Assembly: GCA_905181865.1 (NCBI GenBank)
Contig: CAJIZG010000003.1
Span: 513,001-577,000, forward strand
Length of the DNA: 64,000 nt
Source of the DNA: Urechidicola croceus
Lineage (GTDB): Bacteria; Bacteroidota; Bacteroidia; Flavobacteriales; Flavobacteriaceae
Reading direction: 5' to 3'
Position 1 is the first letter of the stretch, and each line of letters begins with the position of its first letter. Position numbers and translations under genes: made by a program. Below the pieces are notes generated by a model that was not told the DNA's origin, ran no database searches, and was given only the letters and a program-made list of their open reading frames with translations. Of this stretch, positions 44,612-53,033 are shown in pieces.

Positions 44612-45985
44612 ATGGGAGATAATATAATTGTTTTTTTAGGGAGATTTCATCCTTTAGTTGTACACTTACCTATTGGTTTTCTACTTATGGCTGGTCTACT
44701 TCAACTTTTTGCAGCAAAAAAGAAAACCATAAATTTTAATCCTGCCATTGCATTTACATTATTCTGGGGCACGTTGGCCTCTATCGGTGCTGTTGCAATT
44801 GGTTGGTTACTTTCACTTCAAGGTGGCTATGATGCCGAAACCCTCTTTTGGCATAAATGGTTGGGGATTTTAGTAACCGTTTTATCCTTTTTGGGATGGG
44901 TTTTAAAAACAGAAAGAATAAAAGTTCACAAATCAGTTTTTACTTGGATCCTTGGGTCCATTATAGTACTCGTTTCTGTTTCTGGACATTTAGGAGGAAG
45001 CCTGACACATGGTGATACTTATTTAACGCTATACGCACCTAATTTTATTAAAGTTTTAGCCGGAGTCGACACTGACGGGAATAAATTTATCCTAAAAAAG
45101 ATACATCAAGATTCAATAAAAGTATTTCCCCATATCATTCAACCAATCCTAGAATCAAAATGTACGAGTTGTCATAATCCAAATAAAAAAAAAGGCGGAT
45201 TATTATTAACGAGTTACAAAGAATTTATAAAAGGAGGTGATAATGGGTCAATTACAGATACAAAATCCCCTCTTAAAAGTGAGTTTTTAAATAGGGTTAC
45301 TTTACCTAAAGCACATAAAAAGTTTATGCCACCTAGAGGTGCTGCTCTTAATTTTGGTGAAATTCAAATTATTGAATGGTGGATGAAAAATGGCGCTGAC
45401 AGTATTTCTGAATTTTCGAATATAAATGACTTGGATAAGAACCTAGTCAACACCCTAATTCGTGATTATAATTTAGATTACAATCCAAAACCATATTATG
45501 AAAAAGTCAAAGTCGATGCATTGTCTCCTGAAACAATAAATGAATTAGAAAAAAATAATTATTCGATAAACTTTATGGGCGAAAATAGCAACATGATTTC
45601 TGTTACTTTTAAAGGAAAAACGATTTCTGATGAACAAATAACTAAATTGTTACTTGCCAAAGAACAAATAACTTGGCTCAAGTTAAGCGATTGTAATTTA
45701 AAAGATTCTCATTTAAAAATAATATCAGAATTTATTCATCTCACGAGATTAAACATCCATTCGAACGCTATTACTAATGATGGACTTCAAGAATTAAAAG
45801 TTTTACAAAATATTAATTCGATAAACTTATACAATAACAAGATTTCGAATTCTGGATTAACAGACATTGCAATATTACAATCTTTAAGAAAGTTATATGT
45901 TTGGAAAACTGATATTACTTCTTTAGAAATAAGTGACATTTTACAAAAAACTAAGAACCTAGAAATTATTGGGCAGTTAAATTAA
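44612..45985 (+). CDS. DUF2231 membrane protein with PSCyt1 haem domain and leucine-rich repeats
   Basis: A 457-residue protein with three parts: four membrane segments of DUF2231 type (1-150, RFHPLVVHLPIGFLL), a periplasmic haem c domain with CTSCHNP (Cys184, Cys187, His188) and FMPPRGAALN, then LRRs (~345-455, HLTRLNIHSNAITNDGLQEL). It should anchor electron transfer from the two upstream proteins in the inner membrane, with the LRRs as a docking surface. 13 bp after the DUF1501 gene: one operon. This trio is planctomycete/verrucomicrobial in style and probably acquired by Bacteroidota, although base use here is AT-rich and native-looking. Confidence 0.9.
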   Translation: MGDNIIVFLGRFHPLVVHLPIGFLLMAGLLQLFAAKKKTINFNPAIAFTLFWGTLASIGAVAIGWLLSLQGGYDAETLFWHKWLGILVTVLSFLGWVLKTERIKVHKSVFTWILGSIIVLVSVSGHLGGSLTHGDTYLTLYAPNFIKVLAGVDTDGNKFILKKIHQDSIKVFPHIIQPILESKCTSCHNPNKKKGGLLLTSYKEFIKGGDNGSITDTKSPLKSEFLNRVTLPKAHKKFMPPRGAALNFGEIQIIEWWMKNGADSISEFSNINDLDKNLVNTLIRDYNLDYNPKPYYEKVKVDALSPETINELEKNNYSINFMGENSNMISVTFKGKTISDEQITKLLLAKEQITWLKLSDCNLKDSHLKIISEFIHLTRLNIHSNAITNDGLQELKVLQNINSINLYNNKISNSGLTDIAILQSLRKLYVWKTDITSLEISDILQKTKNLEIIGQLN

Positions 45986-46001
45986 AAGTTTAAAAATTAC
46001 T

Positions 46002-46160
46002 AGAACGAATCTATTTTTAGATGAAGAAGAACGAAAGAAATACTACCTTAATCATCACCGCTTTGGAGATTTAATAGCTGTTGCAAAACAAGAATTTTGG
46101 TTTACCTATTACTACTGGCTTGACGCCTTGGGTGCTGCGATTAGGTTATTAAAGGATTAA
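46002..46160 (+). pseudogene. Alkaline-phosphatase-family (nucleotide pyrophosphatase) fragment
   Basis: About 52 codons encode FLDEEERKKYYLNHHRFGDL then IAVAKQEFWFTYYYWLD, the conserved C-terminal motif of predicted type I phosphodiesterase/pyrophosphatases (usual form HxRSGDLIAV..AWFTYYYWLDD). After YYWLD the match stops and an unrelated 10-codon tail ends at TAA. The N-terminal metal sites are missing. A remnant only. Confidence 0.8.
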
Positions 46161-46200
46161 CTTATCCCATTGAAATAAGCCCCAGCCCATAACACAAAAA

Positions 46201-46223
46201 AAACGCCATTAATACAGGCGTTT
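46201..46223 (-). terminator. Rho-independent terminator (minus strand)
   Basis: AAACGCC / GGCGTTT form a 7-bp stem with a 9-nt loop. Read on the minus strand, the stem ends in a run of eight T, so it terminates leftward transcripts. Before the IS1182 insertion it could have served the minus-strand AraC gene now at 48001. Confidence 0.7.
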
Positions 46224-46239
46224 CTTCAAACCGTCAGAC

Positions 46240-47895
46240 TGCGCAAAAACTTCTTCAAAAAAGCGTTACTAACTCCTATTAAATTCGTATCTTAAAGTGC
46301 TGTTAATCAATACTAATTGTTATGGATTTTATAAATGGATTTGATAGGAATCAATTGTTAATGATGGATTTTGAATCGACCGTTAGTCAAGATTCTTGGG
46401 CACGGGTTGTAGATTTATTTGTAGAGATGCTACCCCTAAAAGAATTAGGGTTTGAAGATATACTAAGACAAGAAGGAAGACCTCCTTATCGTTCTGCTGA
46501 TTTGCTAAAACTGTACATCTACGGGTATAAAAATCAATTAAGGTCATCACGCAAATTAGAACAAGCCTATATAGTAAATATTGAAGTTCTTTGGCTTCTA
46601 AAAGGTTTGAATCCCTCGGCCAGAAAAATAGCCTATTTCCGCAAGAAAAATGCCAAAGCTTTTAAACAAGCCTTTCGGTACTTTGTATGTTTATTGAAAG
46701 ATTGGGAACTTATAGAAGGAAGTACTATTGCCATTGACTCCTTTAAAATTAGAGCCCAAAATGCTTTGAAAAATAATTTTAATCAAAAGAAAATAGACAG
46801 GCATATTGAATATATTGATAACAAAATTGAGGAATATCAAAAGGCATTAGACCAACAAGACGATGAAAAACGAATAAAACAAGTAGTTCAAAAAATAAAC
46901 TATCAACAATCTAAAAAAGAAAAGTACAAAAACATAGAAAAACAATTGAATGAATCTGGTCAAACTCAAGTAAGCCTCACTGACCCTGATGCTCGTTCAG
47001 TGGTTTTACACAGAAACATTATTAACGTTGGATATTGTGTACAGGCTGGATGTGATGACAAACACAAACTCTTTGTAAACAATGATACAGGAAGTGTTAA
47101 TGACACCAATGCCCTATCTTCTATGGCTATTGATGCCAAAGAACTTCTGGGTGTAGAAACCATGAACACCTTAACAGACAAAGGATACACTACGGCTAAG
47201 CAATTGGATGAATGCACAAAAAATGATATTACTCCTTACTCATCTCCAAAGGAGCACTCTTCACAACACAACGGATTGTACCCAATGAAAGATTTTATCT
47301 ACAATAAACAGCAAGATACTTATAGATGTCCCGCTGGAGAAACTCTTTCAACAAATGGAACCGTTTATAATAAGGCTAATCATAAAGTCAAGCATTTTAA
47401 AAATAGACGGGCTTGTAATAGTTGTAAAGTTAGAAACCAATGCACACAAAACAAAAACGGACGCTTTATTGAGCGCTCTATTTACCAAGAAGCTTTGGAG
47501 GAAAACAAAAAAAGAGTAGATTCAAATCCAGATTATTATCGTCTAAGGCAACAAATAACAGAACATCAATTTGGAACCTTAAAAAGACAATGGGGATTTA
47601 CATTCACATTAATGAAAGGAAAAGAGAATGTACTGTCTGAAGTCAATTTAATGATGATTTGTTACAACCTTACTAGACTTACAAATATACTTTCTCCAAA
47701 AGAACTTAAAGAGAGACTAATACTCACTTATTCCAGATTTTTATGTTCTATAAGGTTGATTTTAGAAATTTTACAGGACTTAATTTATCCTAAATATCTA
47801 AACATAAATAGTATTTCATAAGCAAACAAGCGGTGAAACCCAATCAATAGACTTTTTAAGTCTATATTTATATTTTAAAAATGAGTTTGTGCGCA
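46240..47895 (+). mobile_element. IS1182-family insertion sequence, ~1656 bp
   Basis: Bounded by imperfect terminal inverted repeats: TGCGCAAAAACTT at 46240-46252 and, inverted, TGCGCACAAACTC at 47883-47895 (two mismatches in 13). It contains one complete transposase gene. Length is usual for IS1182. I see no certain target-site duplication. The boundaries are set by the repeats and could shift by a few bases. Confidence 0.75.
46322..47821 (+). CDS. IS1182-family DDE transposase
   Basis: A 499-residue, apparently intact transposase: N-terminal DUF772 region (GFEDILRQEGRPPYRSADLL, QLRSSRKLEQAY), central GSTIAIDSFKIRAQN with the first catalytic Asp, a coiled-coil insert (~155-230), CDDKHKLFVNNDTGSVND then TLTDKGYTTAKQL with the second Asp, a Cys-rich patch (ACNSCKVRNQCTQN) and EHQFGTLKRQWGFTF with the final Glu. 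No frameshift or internal stop, so it may still be mobile. Confidence 0.93.
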   Translation: MDFINGFDRNQLLMMDFESTVSQDSWARVVDLFVEMLPLKELGFEDILRQEGRPPYRSADLLKLYIYGYKNQLRSSRKLEQAYIVNIEVLWLLKGLNPSARKIAYFRKKNAKAFKQAFRYFVCLLKDWELIEGSTIAIDSFKIRAQNALKNNFNQKKIDRHIEYIDNKIEEYQKALDQQDDEKRIKQVVQKINYQQSKKEKYKNIEKQLNESGQTQVSLTDPDARSVVLHRNIINVGYCVQAGCDDKHKLFVNNDTGSVNDTNALSSMAIDAKELLGVETMNTLTDKGYTTAKQLDECTKNDITPYSSPKEHSSQHNGLYPMKDFIYNKQQDTYRCPAGETLSTNGTVYNKANHKVKHFKNRRACNSCKVRNQCTQNKNGRFIERSIYQEALEENKKRVDSNPDYYRLRQQITEHQFGTLKRQWGFTFTLMKGKENVLSEVNLMMICYNLTRLTNILSPKELKERLILTYSRFLCSIRLILEILQDLIYPKYLNINSIS

Positions 47896-48000
47896 AACTC
47901 CCGTTGTAAAACATTAAAAATAAATTGAATAAAATAAAGTTTTAGAAAATACCCTGAAATAATTAAAAGGAAAAACAAAAAATAAATCCTATTAAGAAAA

Positions 48001-48324
48001 TCAAGAATTCAATCGTAGGTACATTTTTTTGAAAACAAGAGGAGAGCAACTCATTAATTTTTGAAATTGGCGATAAAAAAACGGTAAACTTTCATAACCA
48101 CATTCATAGGCTATTTGGCTTACCTGCTTGTTGGTTTCTATGAGTTCTTTACAGGAAAGGTTTATTCGGTACTCATTAACAAAAGTGAAAAAAGACTTAT
48201 TTAGTGATTTTTTAAAGAAACGACAAAAGGTTTCATCTCTCATTGAAACTAGTTATGAAACCTCATTTAACCGAATCTTTTTGTTATAATTTTCTCGGAC
48301 GTAATCATATATCTTGTCCTGAAA
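48001..48324 (-). pseudogene. AraC-type HTH domain fragment with in-frame stop
   Basis: The frame has the two helix-turn-helix units of AraC regulators (FCRFFKKSLNKSFFTFVNEY, QVSQIAYECGYESLPFFYRQ, FQKLMSCSPLVFKK). Only 80 codons are open (48001-48243); the same frame continues upstream with DKIYDYVRENYNKKIRLNEV but is broken by TAA at 48253-48255, where a Gln codon (CAA) would fit. The sensor domain is missing. A dead regulator remnant next to the IS1182 element. Confidence 0.85.
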
Positions 48325-48373
48325 TACGACTACAGTTTAAAATGAATTTACGCTGTTAATTTATATACCATAT

Positions 48374-48490
48374 TTAGTTATTTCTTAAGTTTTGTTCCCA
48401 TTGCCATGAAGAACTTATCATCTCGTTTAATTTTCTTTTTGCGCTCCACCCTAGCTTTTCATTAGCTAGATCTGTAGATGCGTATAACTT
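48374..48490 (-). pseudogene. galE-like: UDP-glucose 4-epimerase (GalE) C-terminal fragment
   Basis: 38 codons read KLYASTDLANEKLGWSAKRK then LNEMISSSWQWEQN and a stop, matching the conserved end of GalE proteins. Nothing of the Rossmann domain or the YxxxK site is left. It lies directly upstream of the AraC remnant on the same strand. Confidence 0.75.
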
Positions 48491-48548
48491 TATCTTTTAT
48501 ACTTTAATTGTTTACAACGGCTATTACGGTTGGAAAAGCACGATATAT

Positions 48549-48692
48549 ATCTCCTTTGTCTTTAAGAGTATTGTAAATATTTAAAATAGATCTTTTTAAT
48601 TTCCTTTGTAAATTTCTTTCCCTTGGTATTTAATTATTATACCAATTATCACTCAAAATAACCCACTGGCTACCAAATTTTTTATACGACTT
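48549..48692. repeat. ~145-bp dispersed repeat, copy 2
   Basis: Direct repeat of 37916-38060 with only scattered mismatches. The flanks differ on both sides (before it the GalE relic, after it the alpha/beta hydrolase gene). On the minus strand the frame continues KDKGDIYRAFPTVIAVVNN and a stop, unlike copy 1. Confidence 0.85.
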
Positions 48693-48707
48693 GTTGGCGG
48701 TATGTTG

Positions 48708-49736
48708 CTAATCTACAAGCAGTTGGTTTAACGCAAACTCTGTTAACATTTCGTGATTACCTTTAAATATTATTAAACTTAAATTTCCAAATTCCTTTTT
48801 TAAATAAATTTCTCTATCAGCAATATTCCCAAATTCTTCTAATGGTTCTCGTTTTTCAAGTAACTTTAATTTCTCGGAAGTCGATACATATTTTAAAGTA
48901 TCAGATACTGACATATCGGTTAATAGCTTATTGTAAAAATTTATTGAATGTGTAATCGGAACACTTCCTTGTATTCCATCATATATACCAGCATAGATAG
49001 TCAGTTTTGAATTTTCTAATTTTTCTATTGGCGTATTCCAATAAATTGGTGATTTCTGTTTTGCGTTTTCAATGTTTAGTCCATTTTCAGAACCCGTACA
49101 ATCAAGGATATTTTCAGCGTAATTACTGTTTCTTATTTTACTTTCATTATACCAGGCAATTAAGTCTGAAATTGATGCCCAAGCTGAAAACTTTTTAATG
49201 TTATGTTTTGATTTCATAAAAGTGCTTAGTGTCGCATAGCCACCGCCACTAACACCAATAACATATATTTTATTTGTATCAACATTTGAGTTTTTAATTG
49301 CATAAGTTATTGCATCGTCAATGTCTGATAATGCAAGTTCACTGCAACAAGCATTTGCCGTTTTATTTGCTCCACGAAAATCAGGATGAATGTAATTCAA
49401 ATCTCTTTGTTTGCAAATGTCAGCTAAATCGTCATTTTGGGTGTAATAGCCGCTCCAAGTATGCAAACTAACTATCAAAGGTTGGGGTTCATCTGATTTT
49501 GATTTATAGAAATAGGATTTCTGCAAACTATTGCCCTTACTCGATTTAATTTCAACTATTTCAAATTCTTTGCTCCATCCAGTTTGTCGTGTATCGTCAA
49601 ACTTTATATAAGACTCAACAAATGGTTTATTAATCAAAGTCCAAGTCGTCTTATTTTGTCTAAGAAAAATTCCTACTGCTATCCCGAATATTAAAATCAG
49701 GATAAATGTTGTCAATTTTAAAAGTCTGTTTTTCAT
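48708..49736 (-). CDS. Alpha/beta hydrolase (prolyl-oligopeptidase/esterase-like)
   Basis: A 342-residue protein with an N-terminal membrane anchor or signal (LLKLTTFILILIFGIAVG). The hydrolase core has PLIVSLHTWSGYY (oxyanion region), HPDFRGANKTANACCSE, the nucleophile elbow GVSGGG with Ser163, a likely Asp in YAGIYDGIQGSVPITHS, and the His in FKGNHEML. This resembles acetyl-xylan-esterase/S9-like periplasmic hydrolases. The substrate is unknown; a role in removing ester groups from glycans is possible. Separated by 70 bp from the propeller protein upstream. Confidence 0.8.
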   Translation of the reverse strand: MKNRLLKLTTFILILIFGIAVGIFLRQNKTTWTLINKPFVESYIKFDDTRQTGWSKEFEIVEIKSSKGNSLQKSYFYKSKSDEPQPLIVSLHTWSGYYTQNDDLADICKQRDLNYIHPDFRGANKTANACCSELALSDIDDAITYAIKNSNVDTNKIYVIGVSGGGYATLSTFMKSKHNIKKFSAWASISDLIAWYNESKIRNSNYAENILDCTGSENGLNIENAKQKSPIYWNTPIEKLENSKLTIYAGIYDGIQGSVPITHSINFYNKLLTDMSVSDTLKYVSTSEKLKLLEKREPLEEFGNIADREIYLKKEFGNLSLIIFKGNHEMLTEFALNQLLVD

Positions 49737-49806
49737 TGTACTTTGTCGTTTTTACAATTACCGTAAACGTTCGTTTTACTTATTTATTATTTAGTAAAAA
49801 CAACTA

Positions 49807-52719
49807 CTATTTCACTGGCTTTTTCGTCATGGTATACCATGTCTCCGTAGACCACAACTTTTGGTTGCTTTCGCTTACAAATGGTTTTTTAATATGGATA
49901 TAAACTACCTTTCTATCCTTAATTCCGTTGGTTACTAAAAATATTTTCTTACGATCTTCAGATAATGTAACAGCAGTTATTTTCAGCGTTTCCACGCCTT
50001 TCTTTGGCCCTCCATAATTTTCTGTTGCTTCGTAGTAATATTGCTTCATTTCGAAATTTTTAATTCCTACTTTTTCATTTTTTGCAATTGGCTCCGTCAA
50101 TTCAATTTCCATCCCTCCTACTTTTGCCTTCACTTCTAGCATTTCAAAAGTGGTATGTGCATTAAAATCCAAACGATGTAAGGCATACCAATCTCTACCT
50201 TCATGTCTCCAGTTTCCACCAGAACCTATTCCACCAGCATACAAGCTTCCGTCTGGTCCCCAAACCATTCTATTGATACCTGCGTCCAATCCTTGAATAA
50301 ATCGGAAAGCAGCTCCTTGTTTTATGCCATCAACTTCGTCTATAAAAACTCGTTTAATTCCTCCATGTGTCACATCCCCATAAATCATTTGATCTTTATA
50401 AGGACCTATATTTAAAATTGCTTGTTGACTCGGAGAGTTACTTATTTCAGCATGTGGTAACCATACCAAAGGGGGTTGCTCTTCATAGTCCTTTACACGG
50501 TCCCAATCAGCATGTCTAAATCCATACCACTTCCCTTTTTCAACACGTACAATCTTACTCGTTGGAATCCAATTTCCTTGATTATCCGAAACGTATAAGG
50601 CACCATCTGGTCCTTCCGAAATACCATTCGGAGTTCTAAATCCTTCTGCTATAATTTCTAATTCACTACCGTCTTTACTGATACGAATCACTTTACCTCT
50701 ATCTGGAACATTCTTATATTGCGACCCCAAATCTGTAGCCAACGTTGCATAAAAACTTCCTTCTTTATATACCAATCCAAAAGCAAACTCGTGGTAATGT
50801 GGTGTCACGTGCCAAGAGTCACGTACTTTTTGATACTCATCTGTAATTCCATCGCCGTCATTGTCTATCAATTTTGTTAACTCTTGTTTTTGCAACACAT
50901 AAATCTCTCCATCAACTATTTTTATACCCAATGGTTCTGCCAGTCCTTCGGCTATTTTTTTCACTTCTATTTTTGAAGGATCATCGGTGTTATAATTTTT
51001 TAGAATATAAACACCTCCTGTTTCATCCCAGGTACAAATAATCATTTGATCGTTATCTATAAAATCAATGCCACCTATTCTAGGATTAAAGTCTGCTGGT
51101 TTTGCTTGAAACATATCAAAAGATGGATGTATCCCATCTAATGGCATTTTATTTCCAGGAGAACTATTCTTTGTTCTTGAAACATACGGCAATAACTTTT
51201 TAAATGATTTTGCATCGTGATAAAATGCAGCTGCTGGCACCACTTCAAACTTTTTACCATCGTCAGACCATTGTAATGAAAGTGCCGATCCACTACCGCC
51301 TTGATGAAATTGTAATTTAAAAGAGTTAAAACCTTTTTTCAACGTTCTTGTTCCAACAACAGCAATTGGACCATGGTCTCCTCTATTGTCAATAATCTCT
51401 TTGCCATTTAGTTTTAAAACAGATCCATCATCACTAACCAAACGAAATGATTTTTCTACAGCAGTATCGGATTTTATATACCCTTTAAATTCAGCATAAA
51501 AATTTTCTATAACTTCACTTAAAATAACTGCATTTGGCATATGAATTGCAGCCGCGACTCCATTAAATATAGGCGAAGTACTTTTTGCTAACTTATCATA
51601 CAAATCGCCACTGTCATTGGTCAAATAAAAATTCACAGCAACTCCGGGCGTTTTTATTGCTGTAGTTCCTGTAGTTCTATCAACTGCATCCAATTCCACT
51701 TGAATGGCTGCTGTATTTGCAAATAAATCTATTTTCTTTTTTCCAGGTGCTGGTTCTTCATCCAACGACAATAAATAATACACCATCTCTTGTGCATCCT
51801 CTTTTGAAATATCAGGATGCGCTGTCATAGGCGTATTTCCCCAAACACCTGTACCGCCTGATACTACTTTGGATGCCAACAAATCAATACTACCCCAGTC
51901 AAACGCATAACGTTTTGCGATAGAATCATAAGCGGGTCCTACCAAATTTTCGTTTCTAAGGTGACAAGCAGAGCAATCATTTTGAGAAACTAATTTCTTA
52001 CCTCTGGCAATTTTACCTGTTAAATCCAATGTAGGTGCTTTCCAGCCTTCAGGTACTGGGTTAAAATACGTCTTTACAACACTGTTTTTATTAATCTCTA
52101 CTTGATTAGTTCCTCTATTTACTTCTGAACCATTTATAATTTCTTTAGAAACGACAGCATCGTTCAATACATAGTTAATCATGGGAATCAAACCATTTTC
52201 GGCTCCTTTAAGAATAGTGAATGTTCTCACAAGTCCGGTGTTACCAACTTTTATATCAAATTCTGGAATCTCACGAACCGTAATAGATTTACCTGATTTG
52301 GCTATTAATTCAAAATCAATAGCAACTTGCCCTCCAATCATCGAATATCCCACATAATTTATTTCTGGAGTTTCAGTACCATCAACTGTTTTTATAGTCC
52401 ATTGTGTTTCCTTAGAACCATCTTCGGCATAGATATATCCAAAACTAGTTGGCTGAATTCCATGAGCCGTTGTATAAACCGCTCCATCATAGTTTACGCC
52501 ACCTTTCCAAACTTTGTACAAATTTCCGTATTGTAAATTATAACAGGCATATAAGTCTTTATTCAATGCCACCGTTAACATTCTGGGTTGTTTATCGATC
52601 ACCGATCTAAAAACCCATGTTTCTTTAGGTCGTTCATAAGATGTAGGAGATTGACAAGAGAAGTTAATAACGAGTATTAATAATGCAATCGTAAATTGCT
52701 GAAAGTTTGGTTTTTTCAT
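49807..52719 (-). CDS. Beta-propeller dehydrogenase-like lipoprotein with haem c and PA14 domains
   Basis: The frame runs from 52800, but I choose Met28 (ATG at 52717-52719, MKKPNFQQF), which gives a lipobox (LVINFSC). Order in the ~970-residue product: an unnamed beta domain (~25-210, RMLTVALNKDLYACYNLQYG, LYKVWKGG), a cytochrome c with CSACH and GTGVWGNTPMTAHP, a PA14-like domain (DDGSVLKLNGKEIIDNRGDHG), then a six-bladed PQQ-type propeller (IDNDGDGITDEYQKV, FAFGLVYKEGSFYATLATDL, EGPDGALYVSDNQGNW). Such proteins oxidise sugars and pass electrons to haem. It is downstream of the azurin-fused propeller and the DUF1080 gene in the same direction. Confidence 0.85.
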   Translation of the reverse strand: MKKPNFQQFTIALLILVINFSCQSPTSYERPKETWVFRSVIDKQPRMLTVALNKDLYACYNLQYGNLYKVWKGGVNYDGAVYTTAHGIQPTSFGYIYAEDGSKETQWTIKTVDGTETPEINYVGYSMIGGQVAIDFELIAKSGKSITVREIPEFDIKVGNTGLVRTFTILKGAENGLIPMINYVLNDAVVSKEIINGSEVNRGTNQVEINKNSVVKTYFNPVPEGWKAPTLDLTGKIARGKKLVSQNDCSACHLRNENLVGPAYDSIAKRYAFDWGSIDLLASKVVSGGTGVWGNTPMTAHPDISKEDAQEMVYYLLSLDEEPAPGKKKIDLFANTAAIQVELDAVDRTTGTTAIKTPGVAVNFYLTNDSGDLYDKLAKSTSPIFNGVAAAIHMPNAVILSEVIENFYAEFKGYIKSDTAVEKSFRLVSDDGSVLKLNGKEIIDNRGDHGPIAVVGTRTLKKGFNSFKLQFHQGGSGSALSLQWSDDGKKFEVVPAAAFYHDAKSFKKLLPYVSRTKNSSPGNKMPLDGIHPSFDMFQAKPADFNPRIGGIDFIDNDQMIICTWDETGGVYILKNYNTDDPSKIEVKKIAEGLAEPLGIKIVDGEIYVLQKQELTKLIDNDGDGITDEYQKVRDSWHVTPHYHEFAFGLVYKEGSFYATLATDLGSQYKNVPDRGKVIRISKDGSELEIIAEGFRTPNGISEGPDGALYVSDNQGNWIPTSKIVRVEKGKWYGFRHADWDRVKDYEEQPPLVWLPHAEISNSPSQQAILNIGPYKDQMIYGDVTHGGIKRVFIDEVDGIKQGAAFRFIQGLDAGINRMVWGPDGSLYAGGIGSGGNWRHEGRDWYALHRLDFNAHTTFEMLEVKAKVGGMEIELTEPIAKNEKVGIKNFEMKQYYYEATENYGGPKKGVETLKITAVTLSEDRKKIFLVTNGIKDRKVVYIHIKKPFVSESNQKLWSTETWYTMTKKPVK

Positions 52720-53033
52720 CTTTAATAATTCAAAAGTATTTATAAATATTGATATTATGTATAATCTGTATATATTACATTTTTCAAGTATTCGAAACAA
52801 TTTCCTTTAGTATAAAAAGTTGTTTTTTTATACTTTCGTTGTTTAGGTCAGAGGACTTATTAGCGATTTTTTCATTTTCATGAACCTATAAGAAAGAGAT
52901 AAAATATAAATTTTATATTAAAATTTTAATTGGATTTTGCGCTACTTGCTGCCAACCAGTTATATTAGAACAAATACCCGTTTCCTCTAGTTTCCTATTC
53001 CCAACAAACATTCCTGTTTTTTTATTAATTTCG

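Noticed and set aside
52720-52800. Extended N-terminus of the haem/propeller protein
   Set aside because: The first 27 residues precede a perfect lipoprotein signal beginning at Met28.
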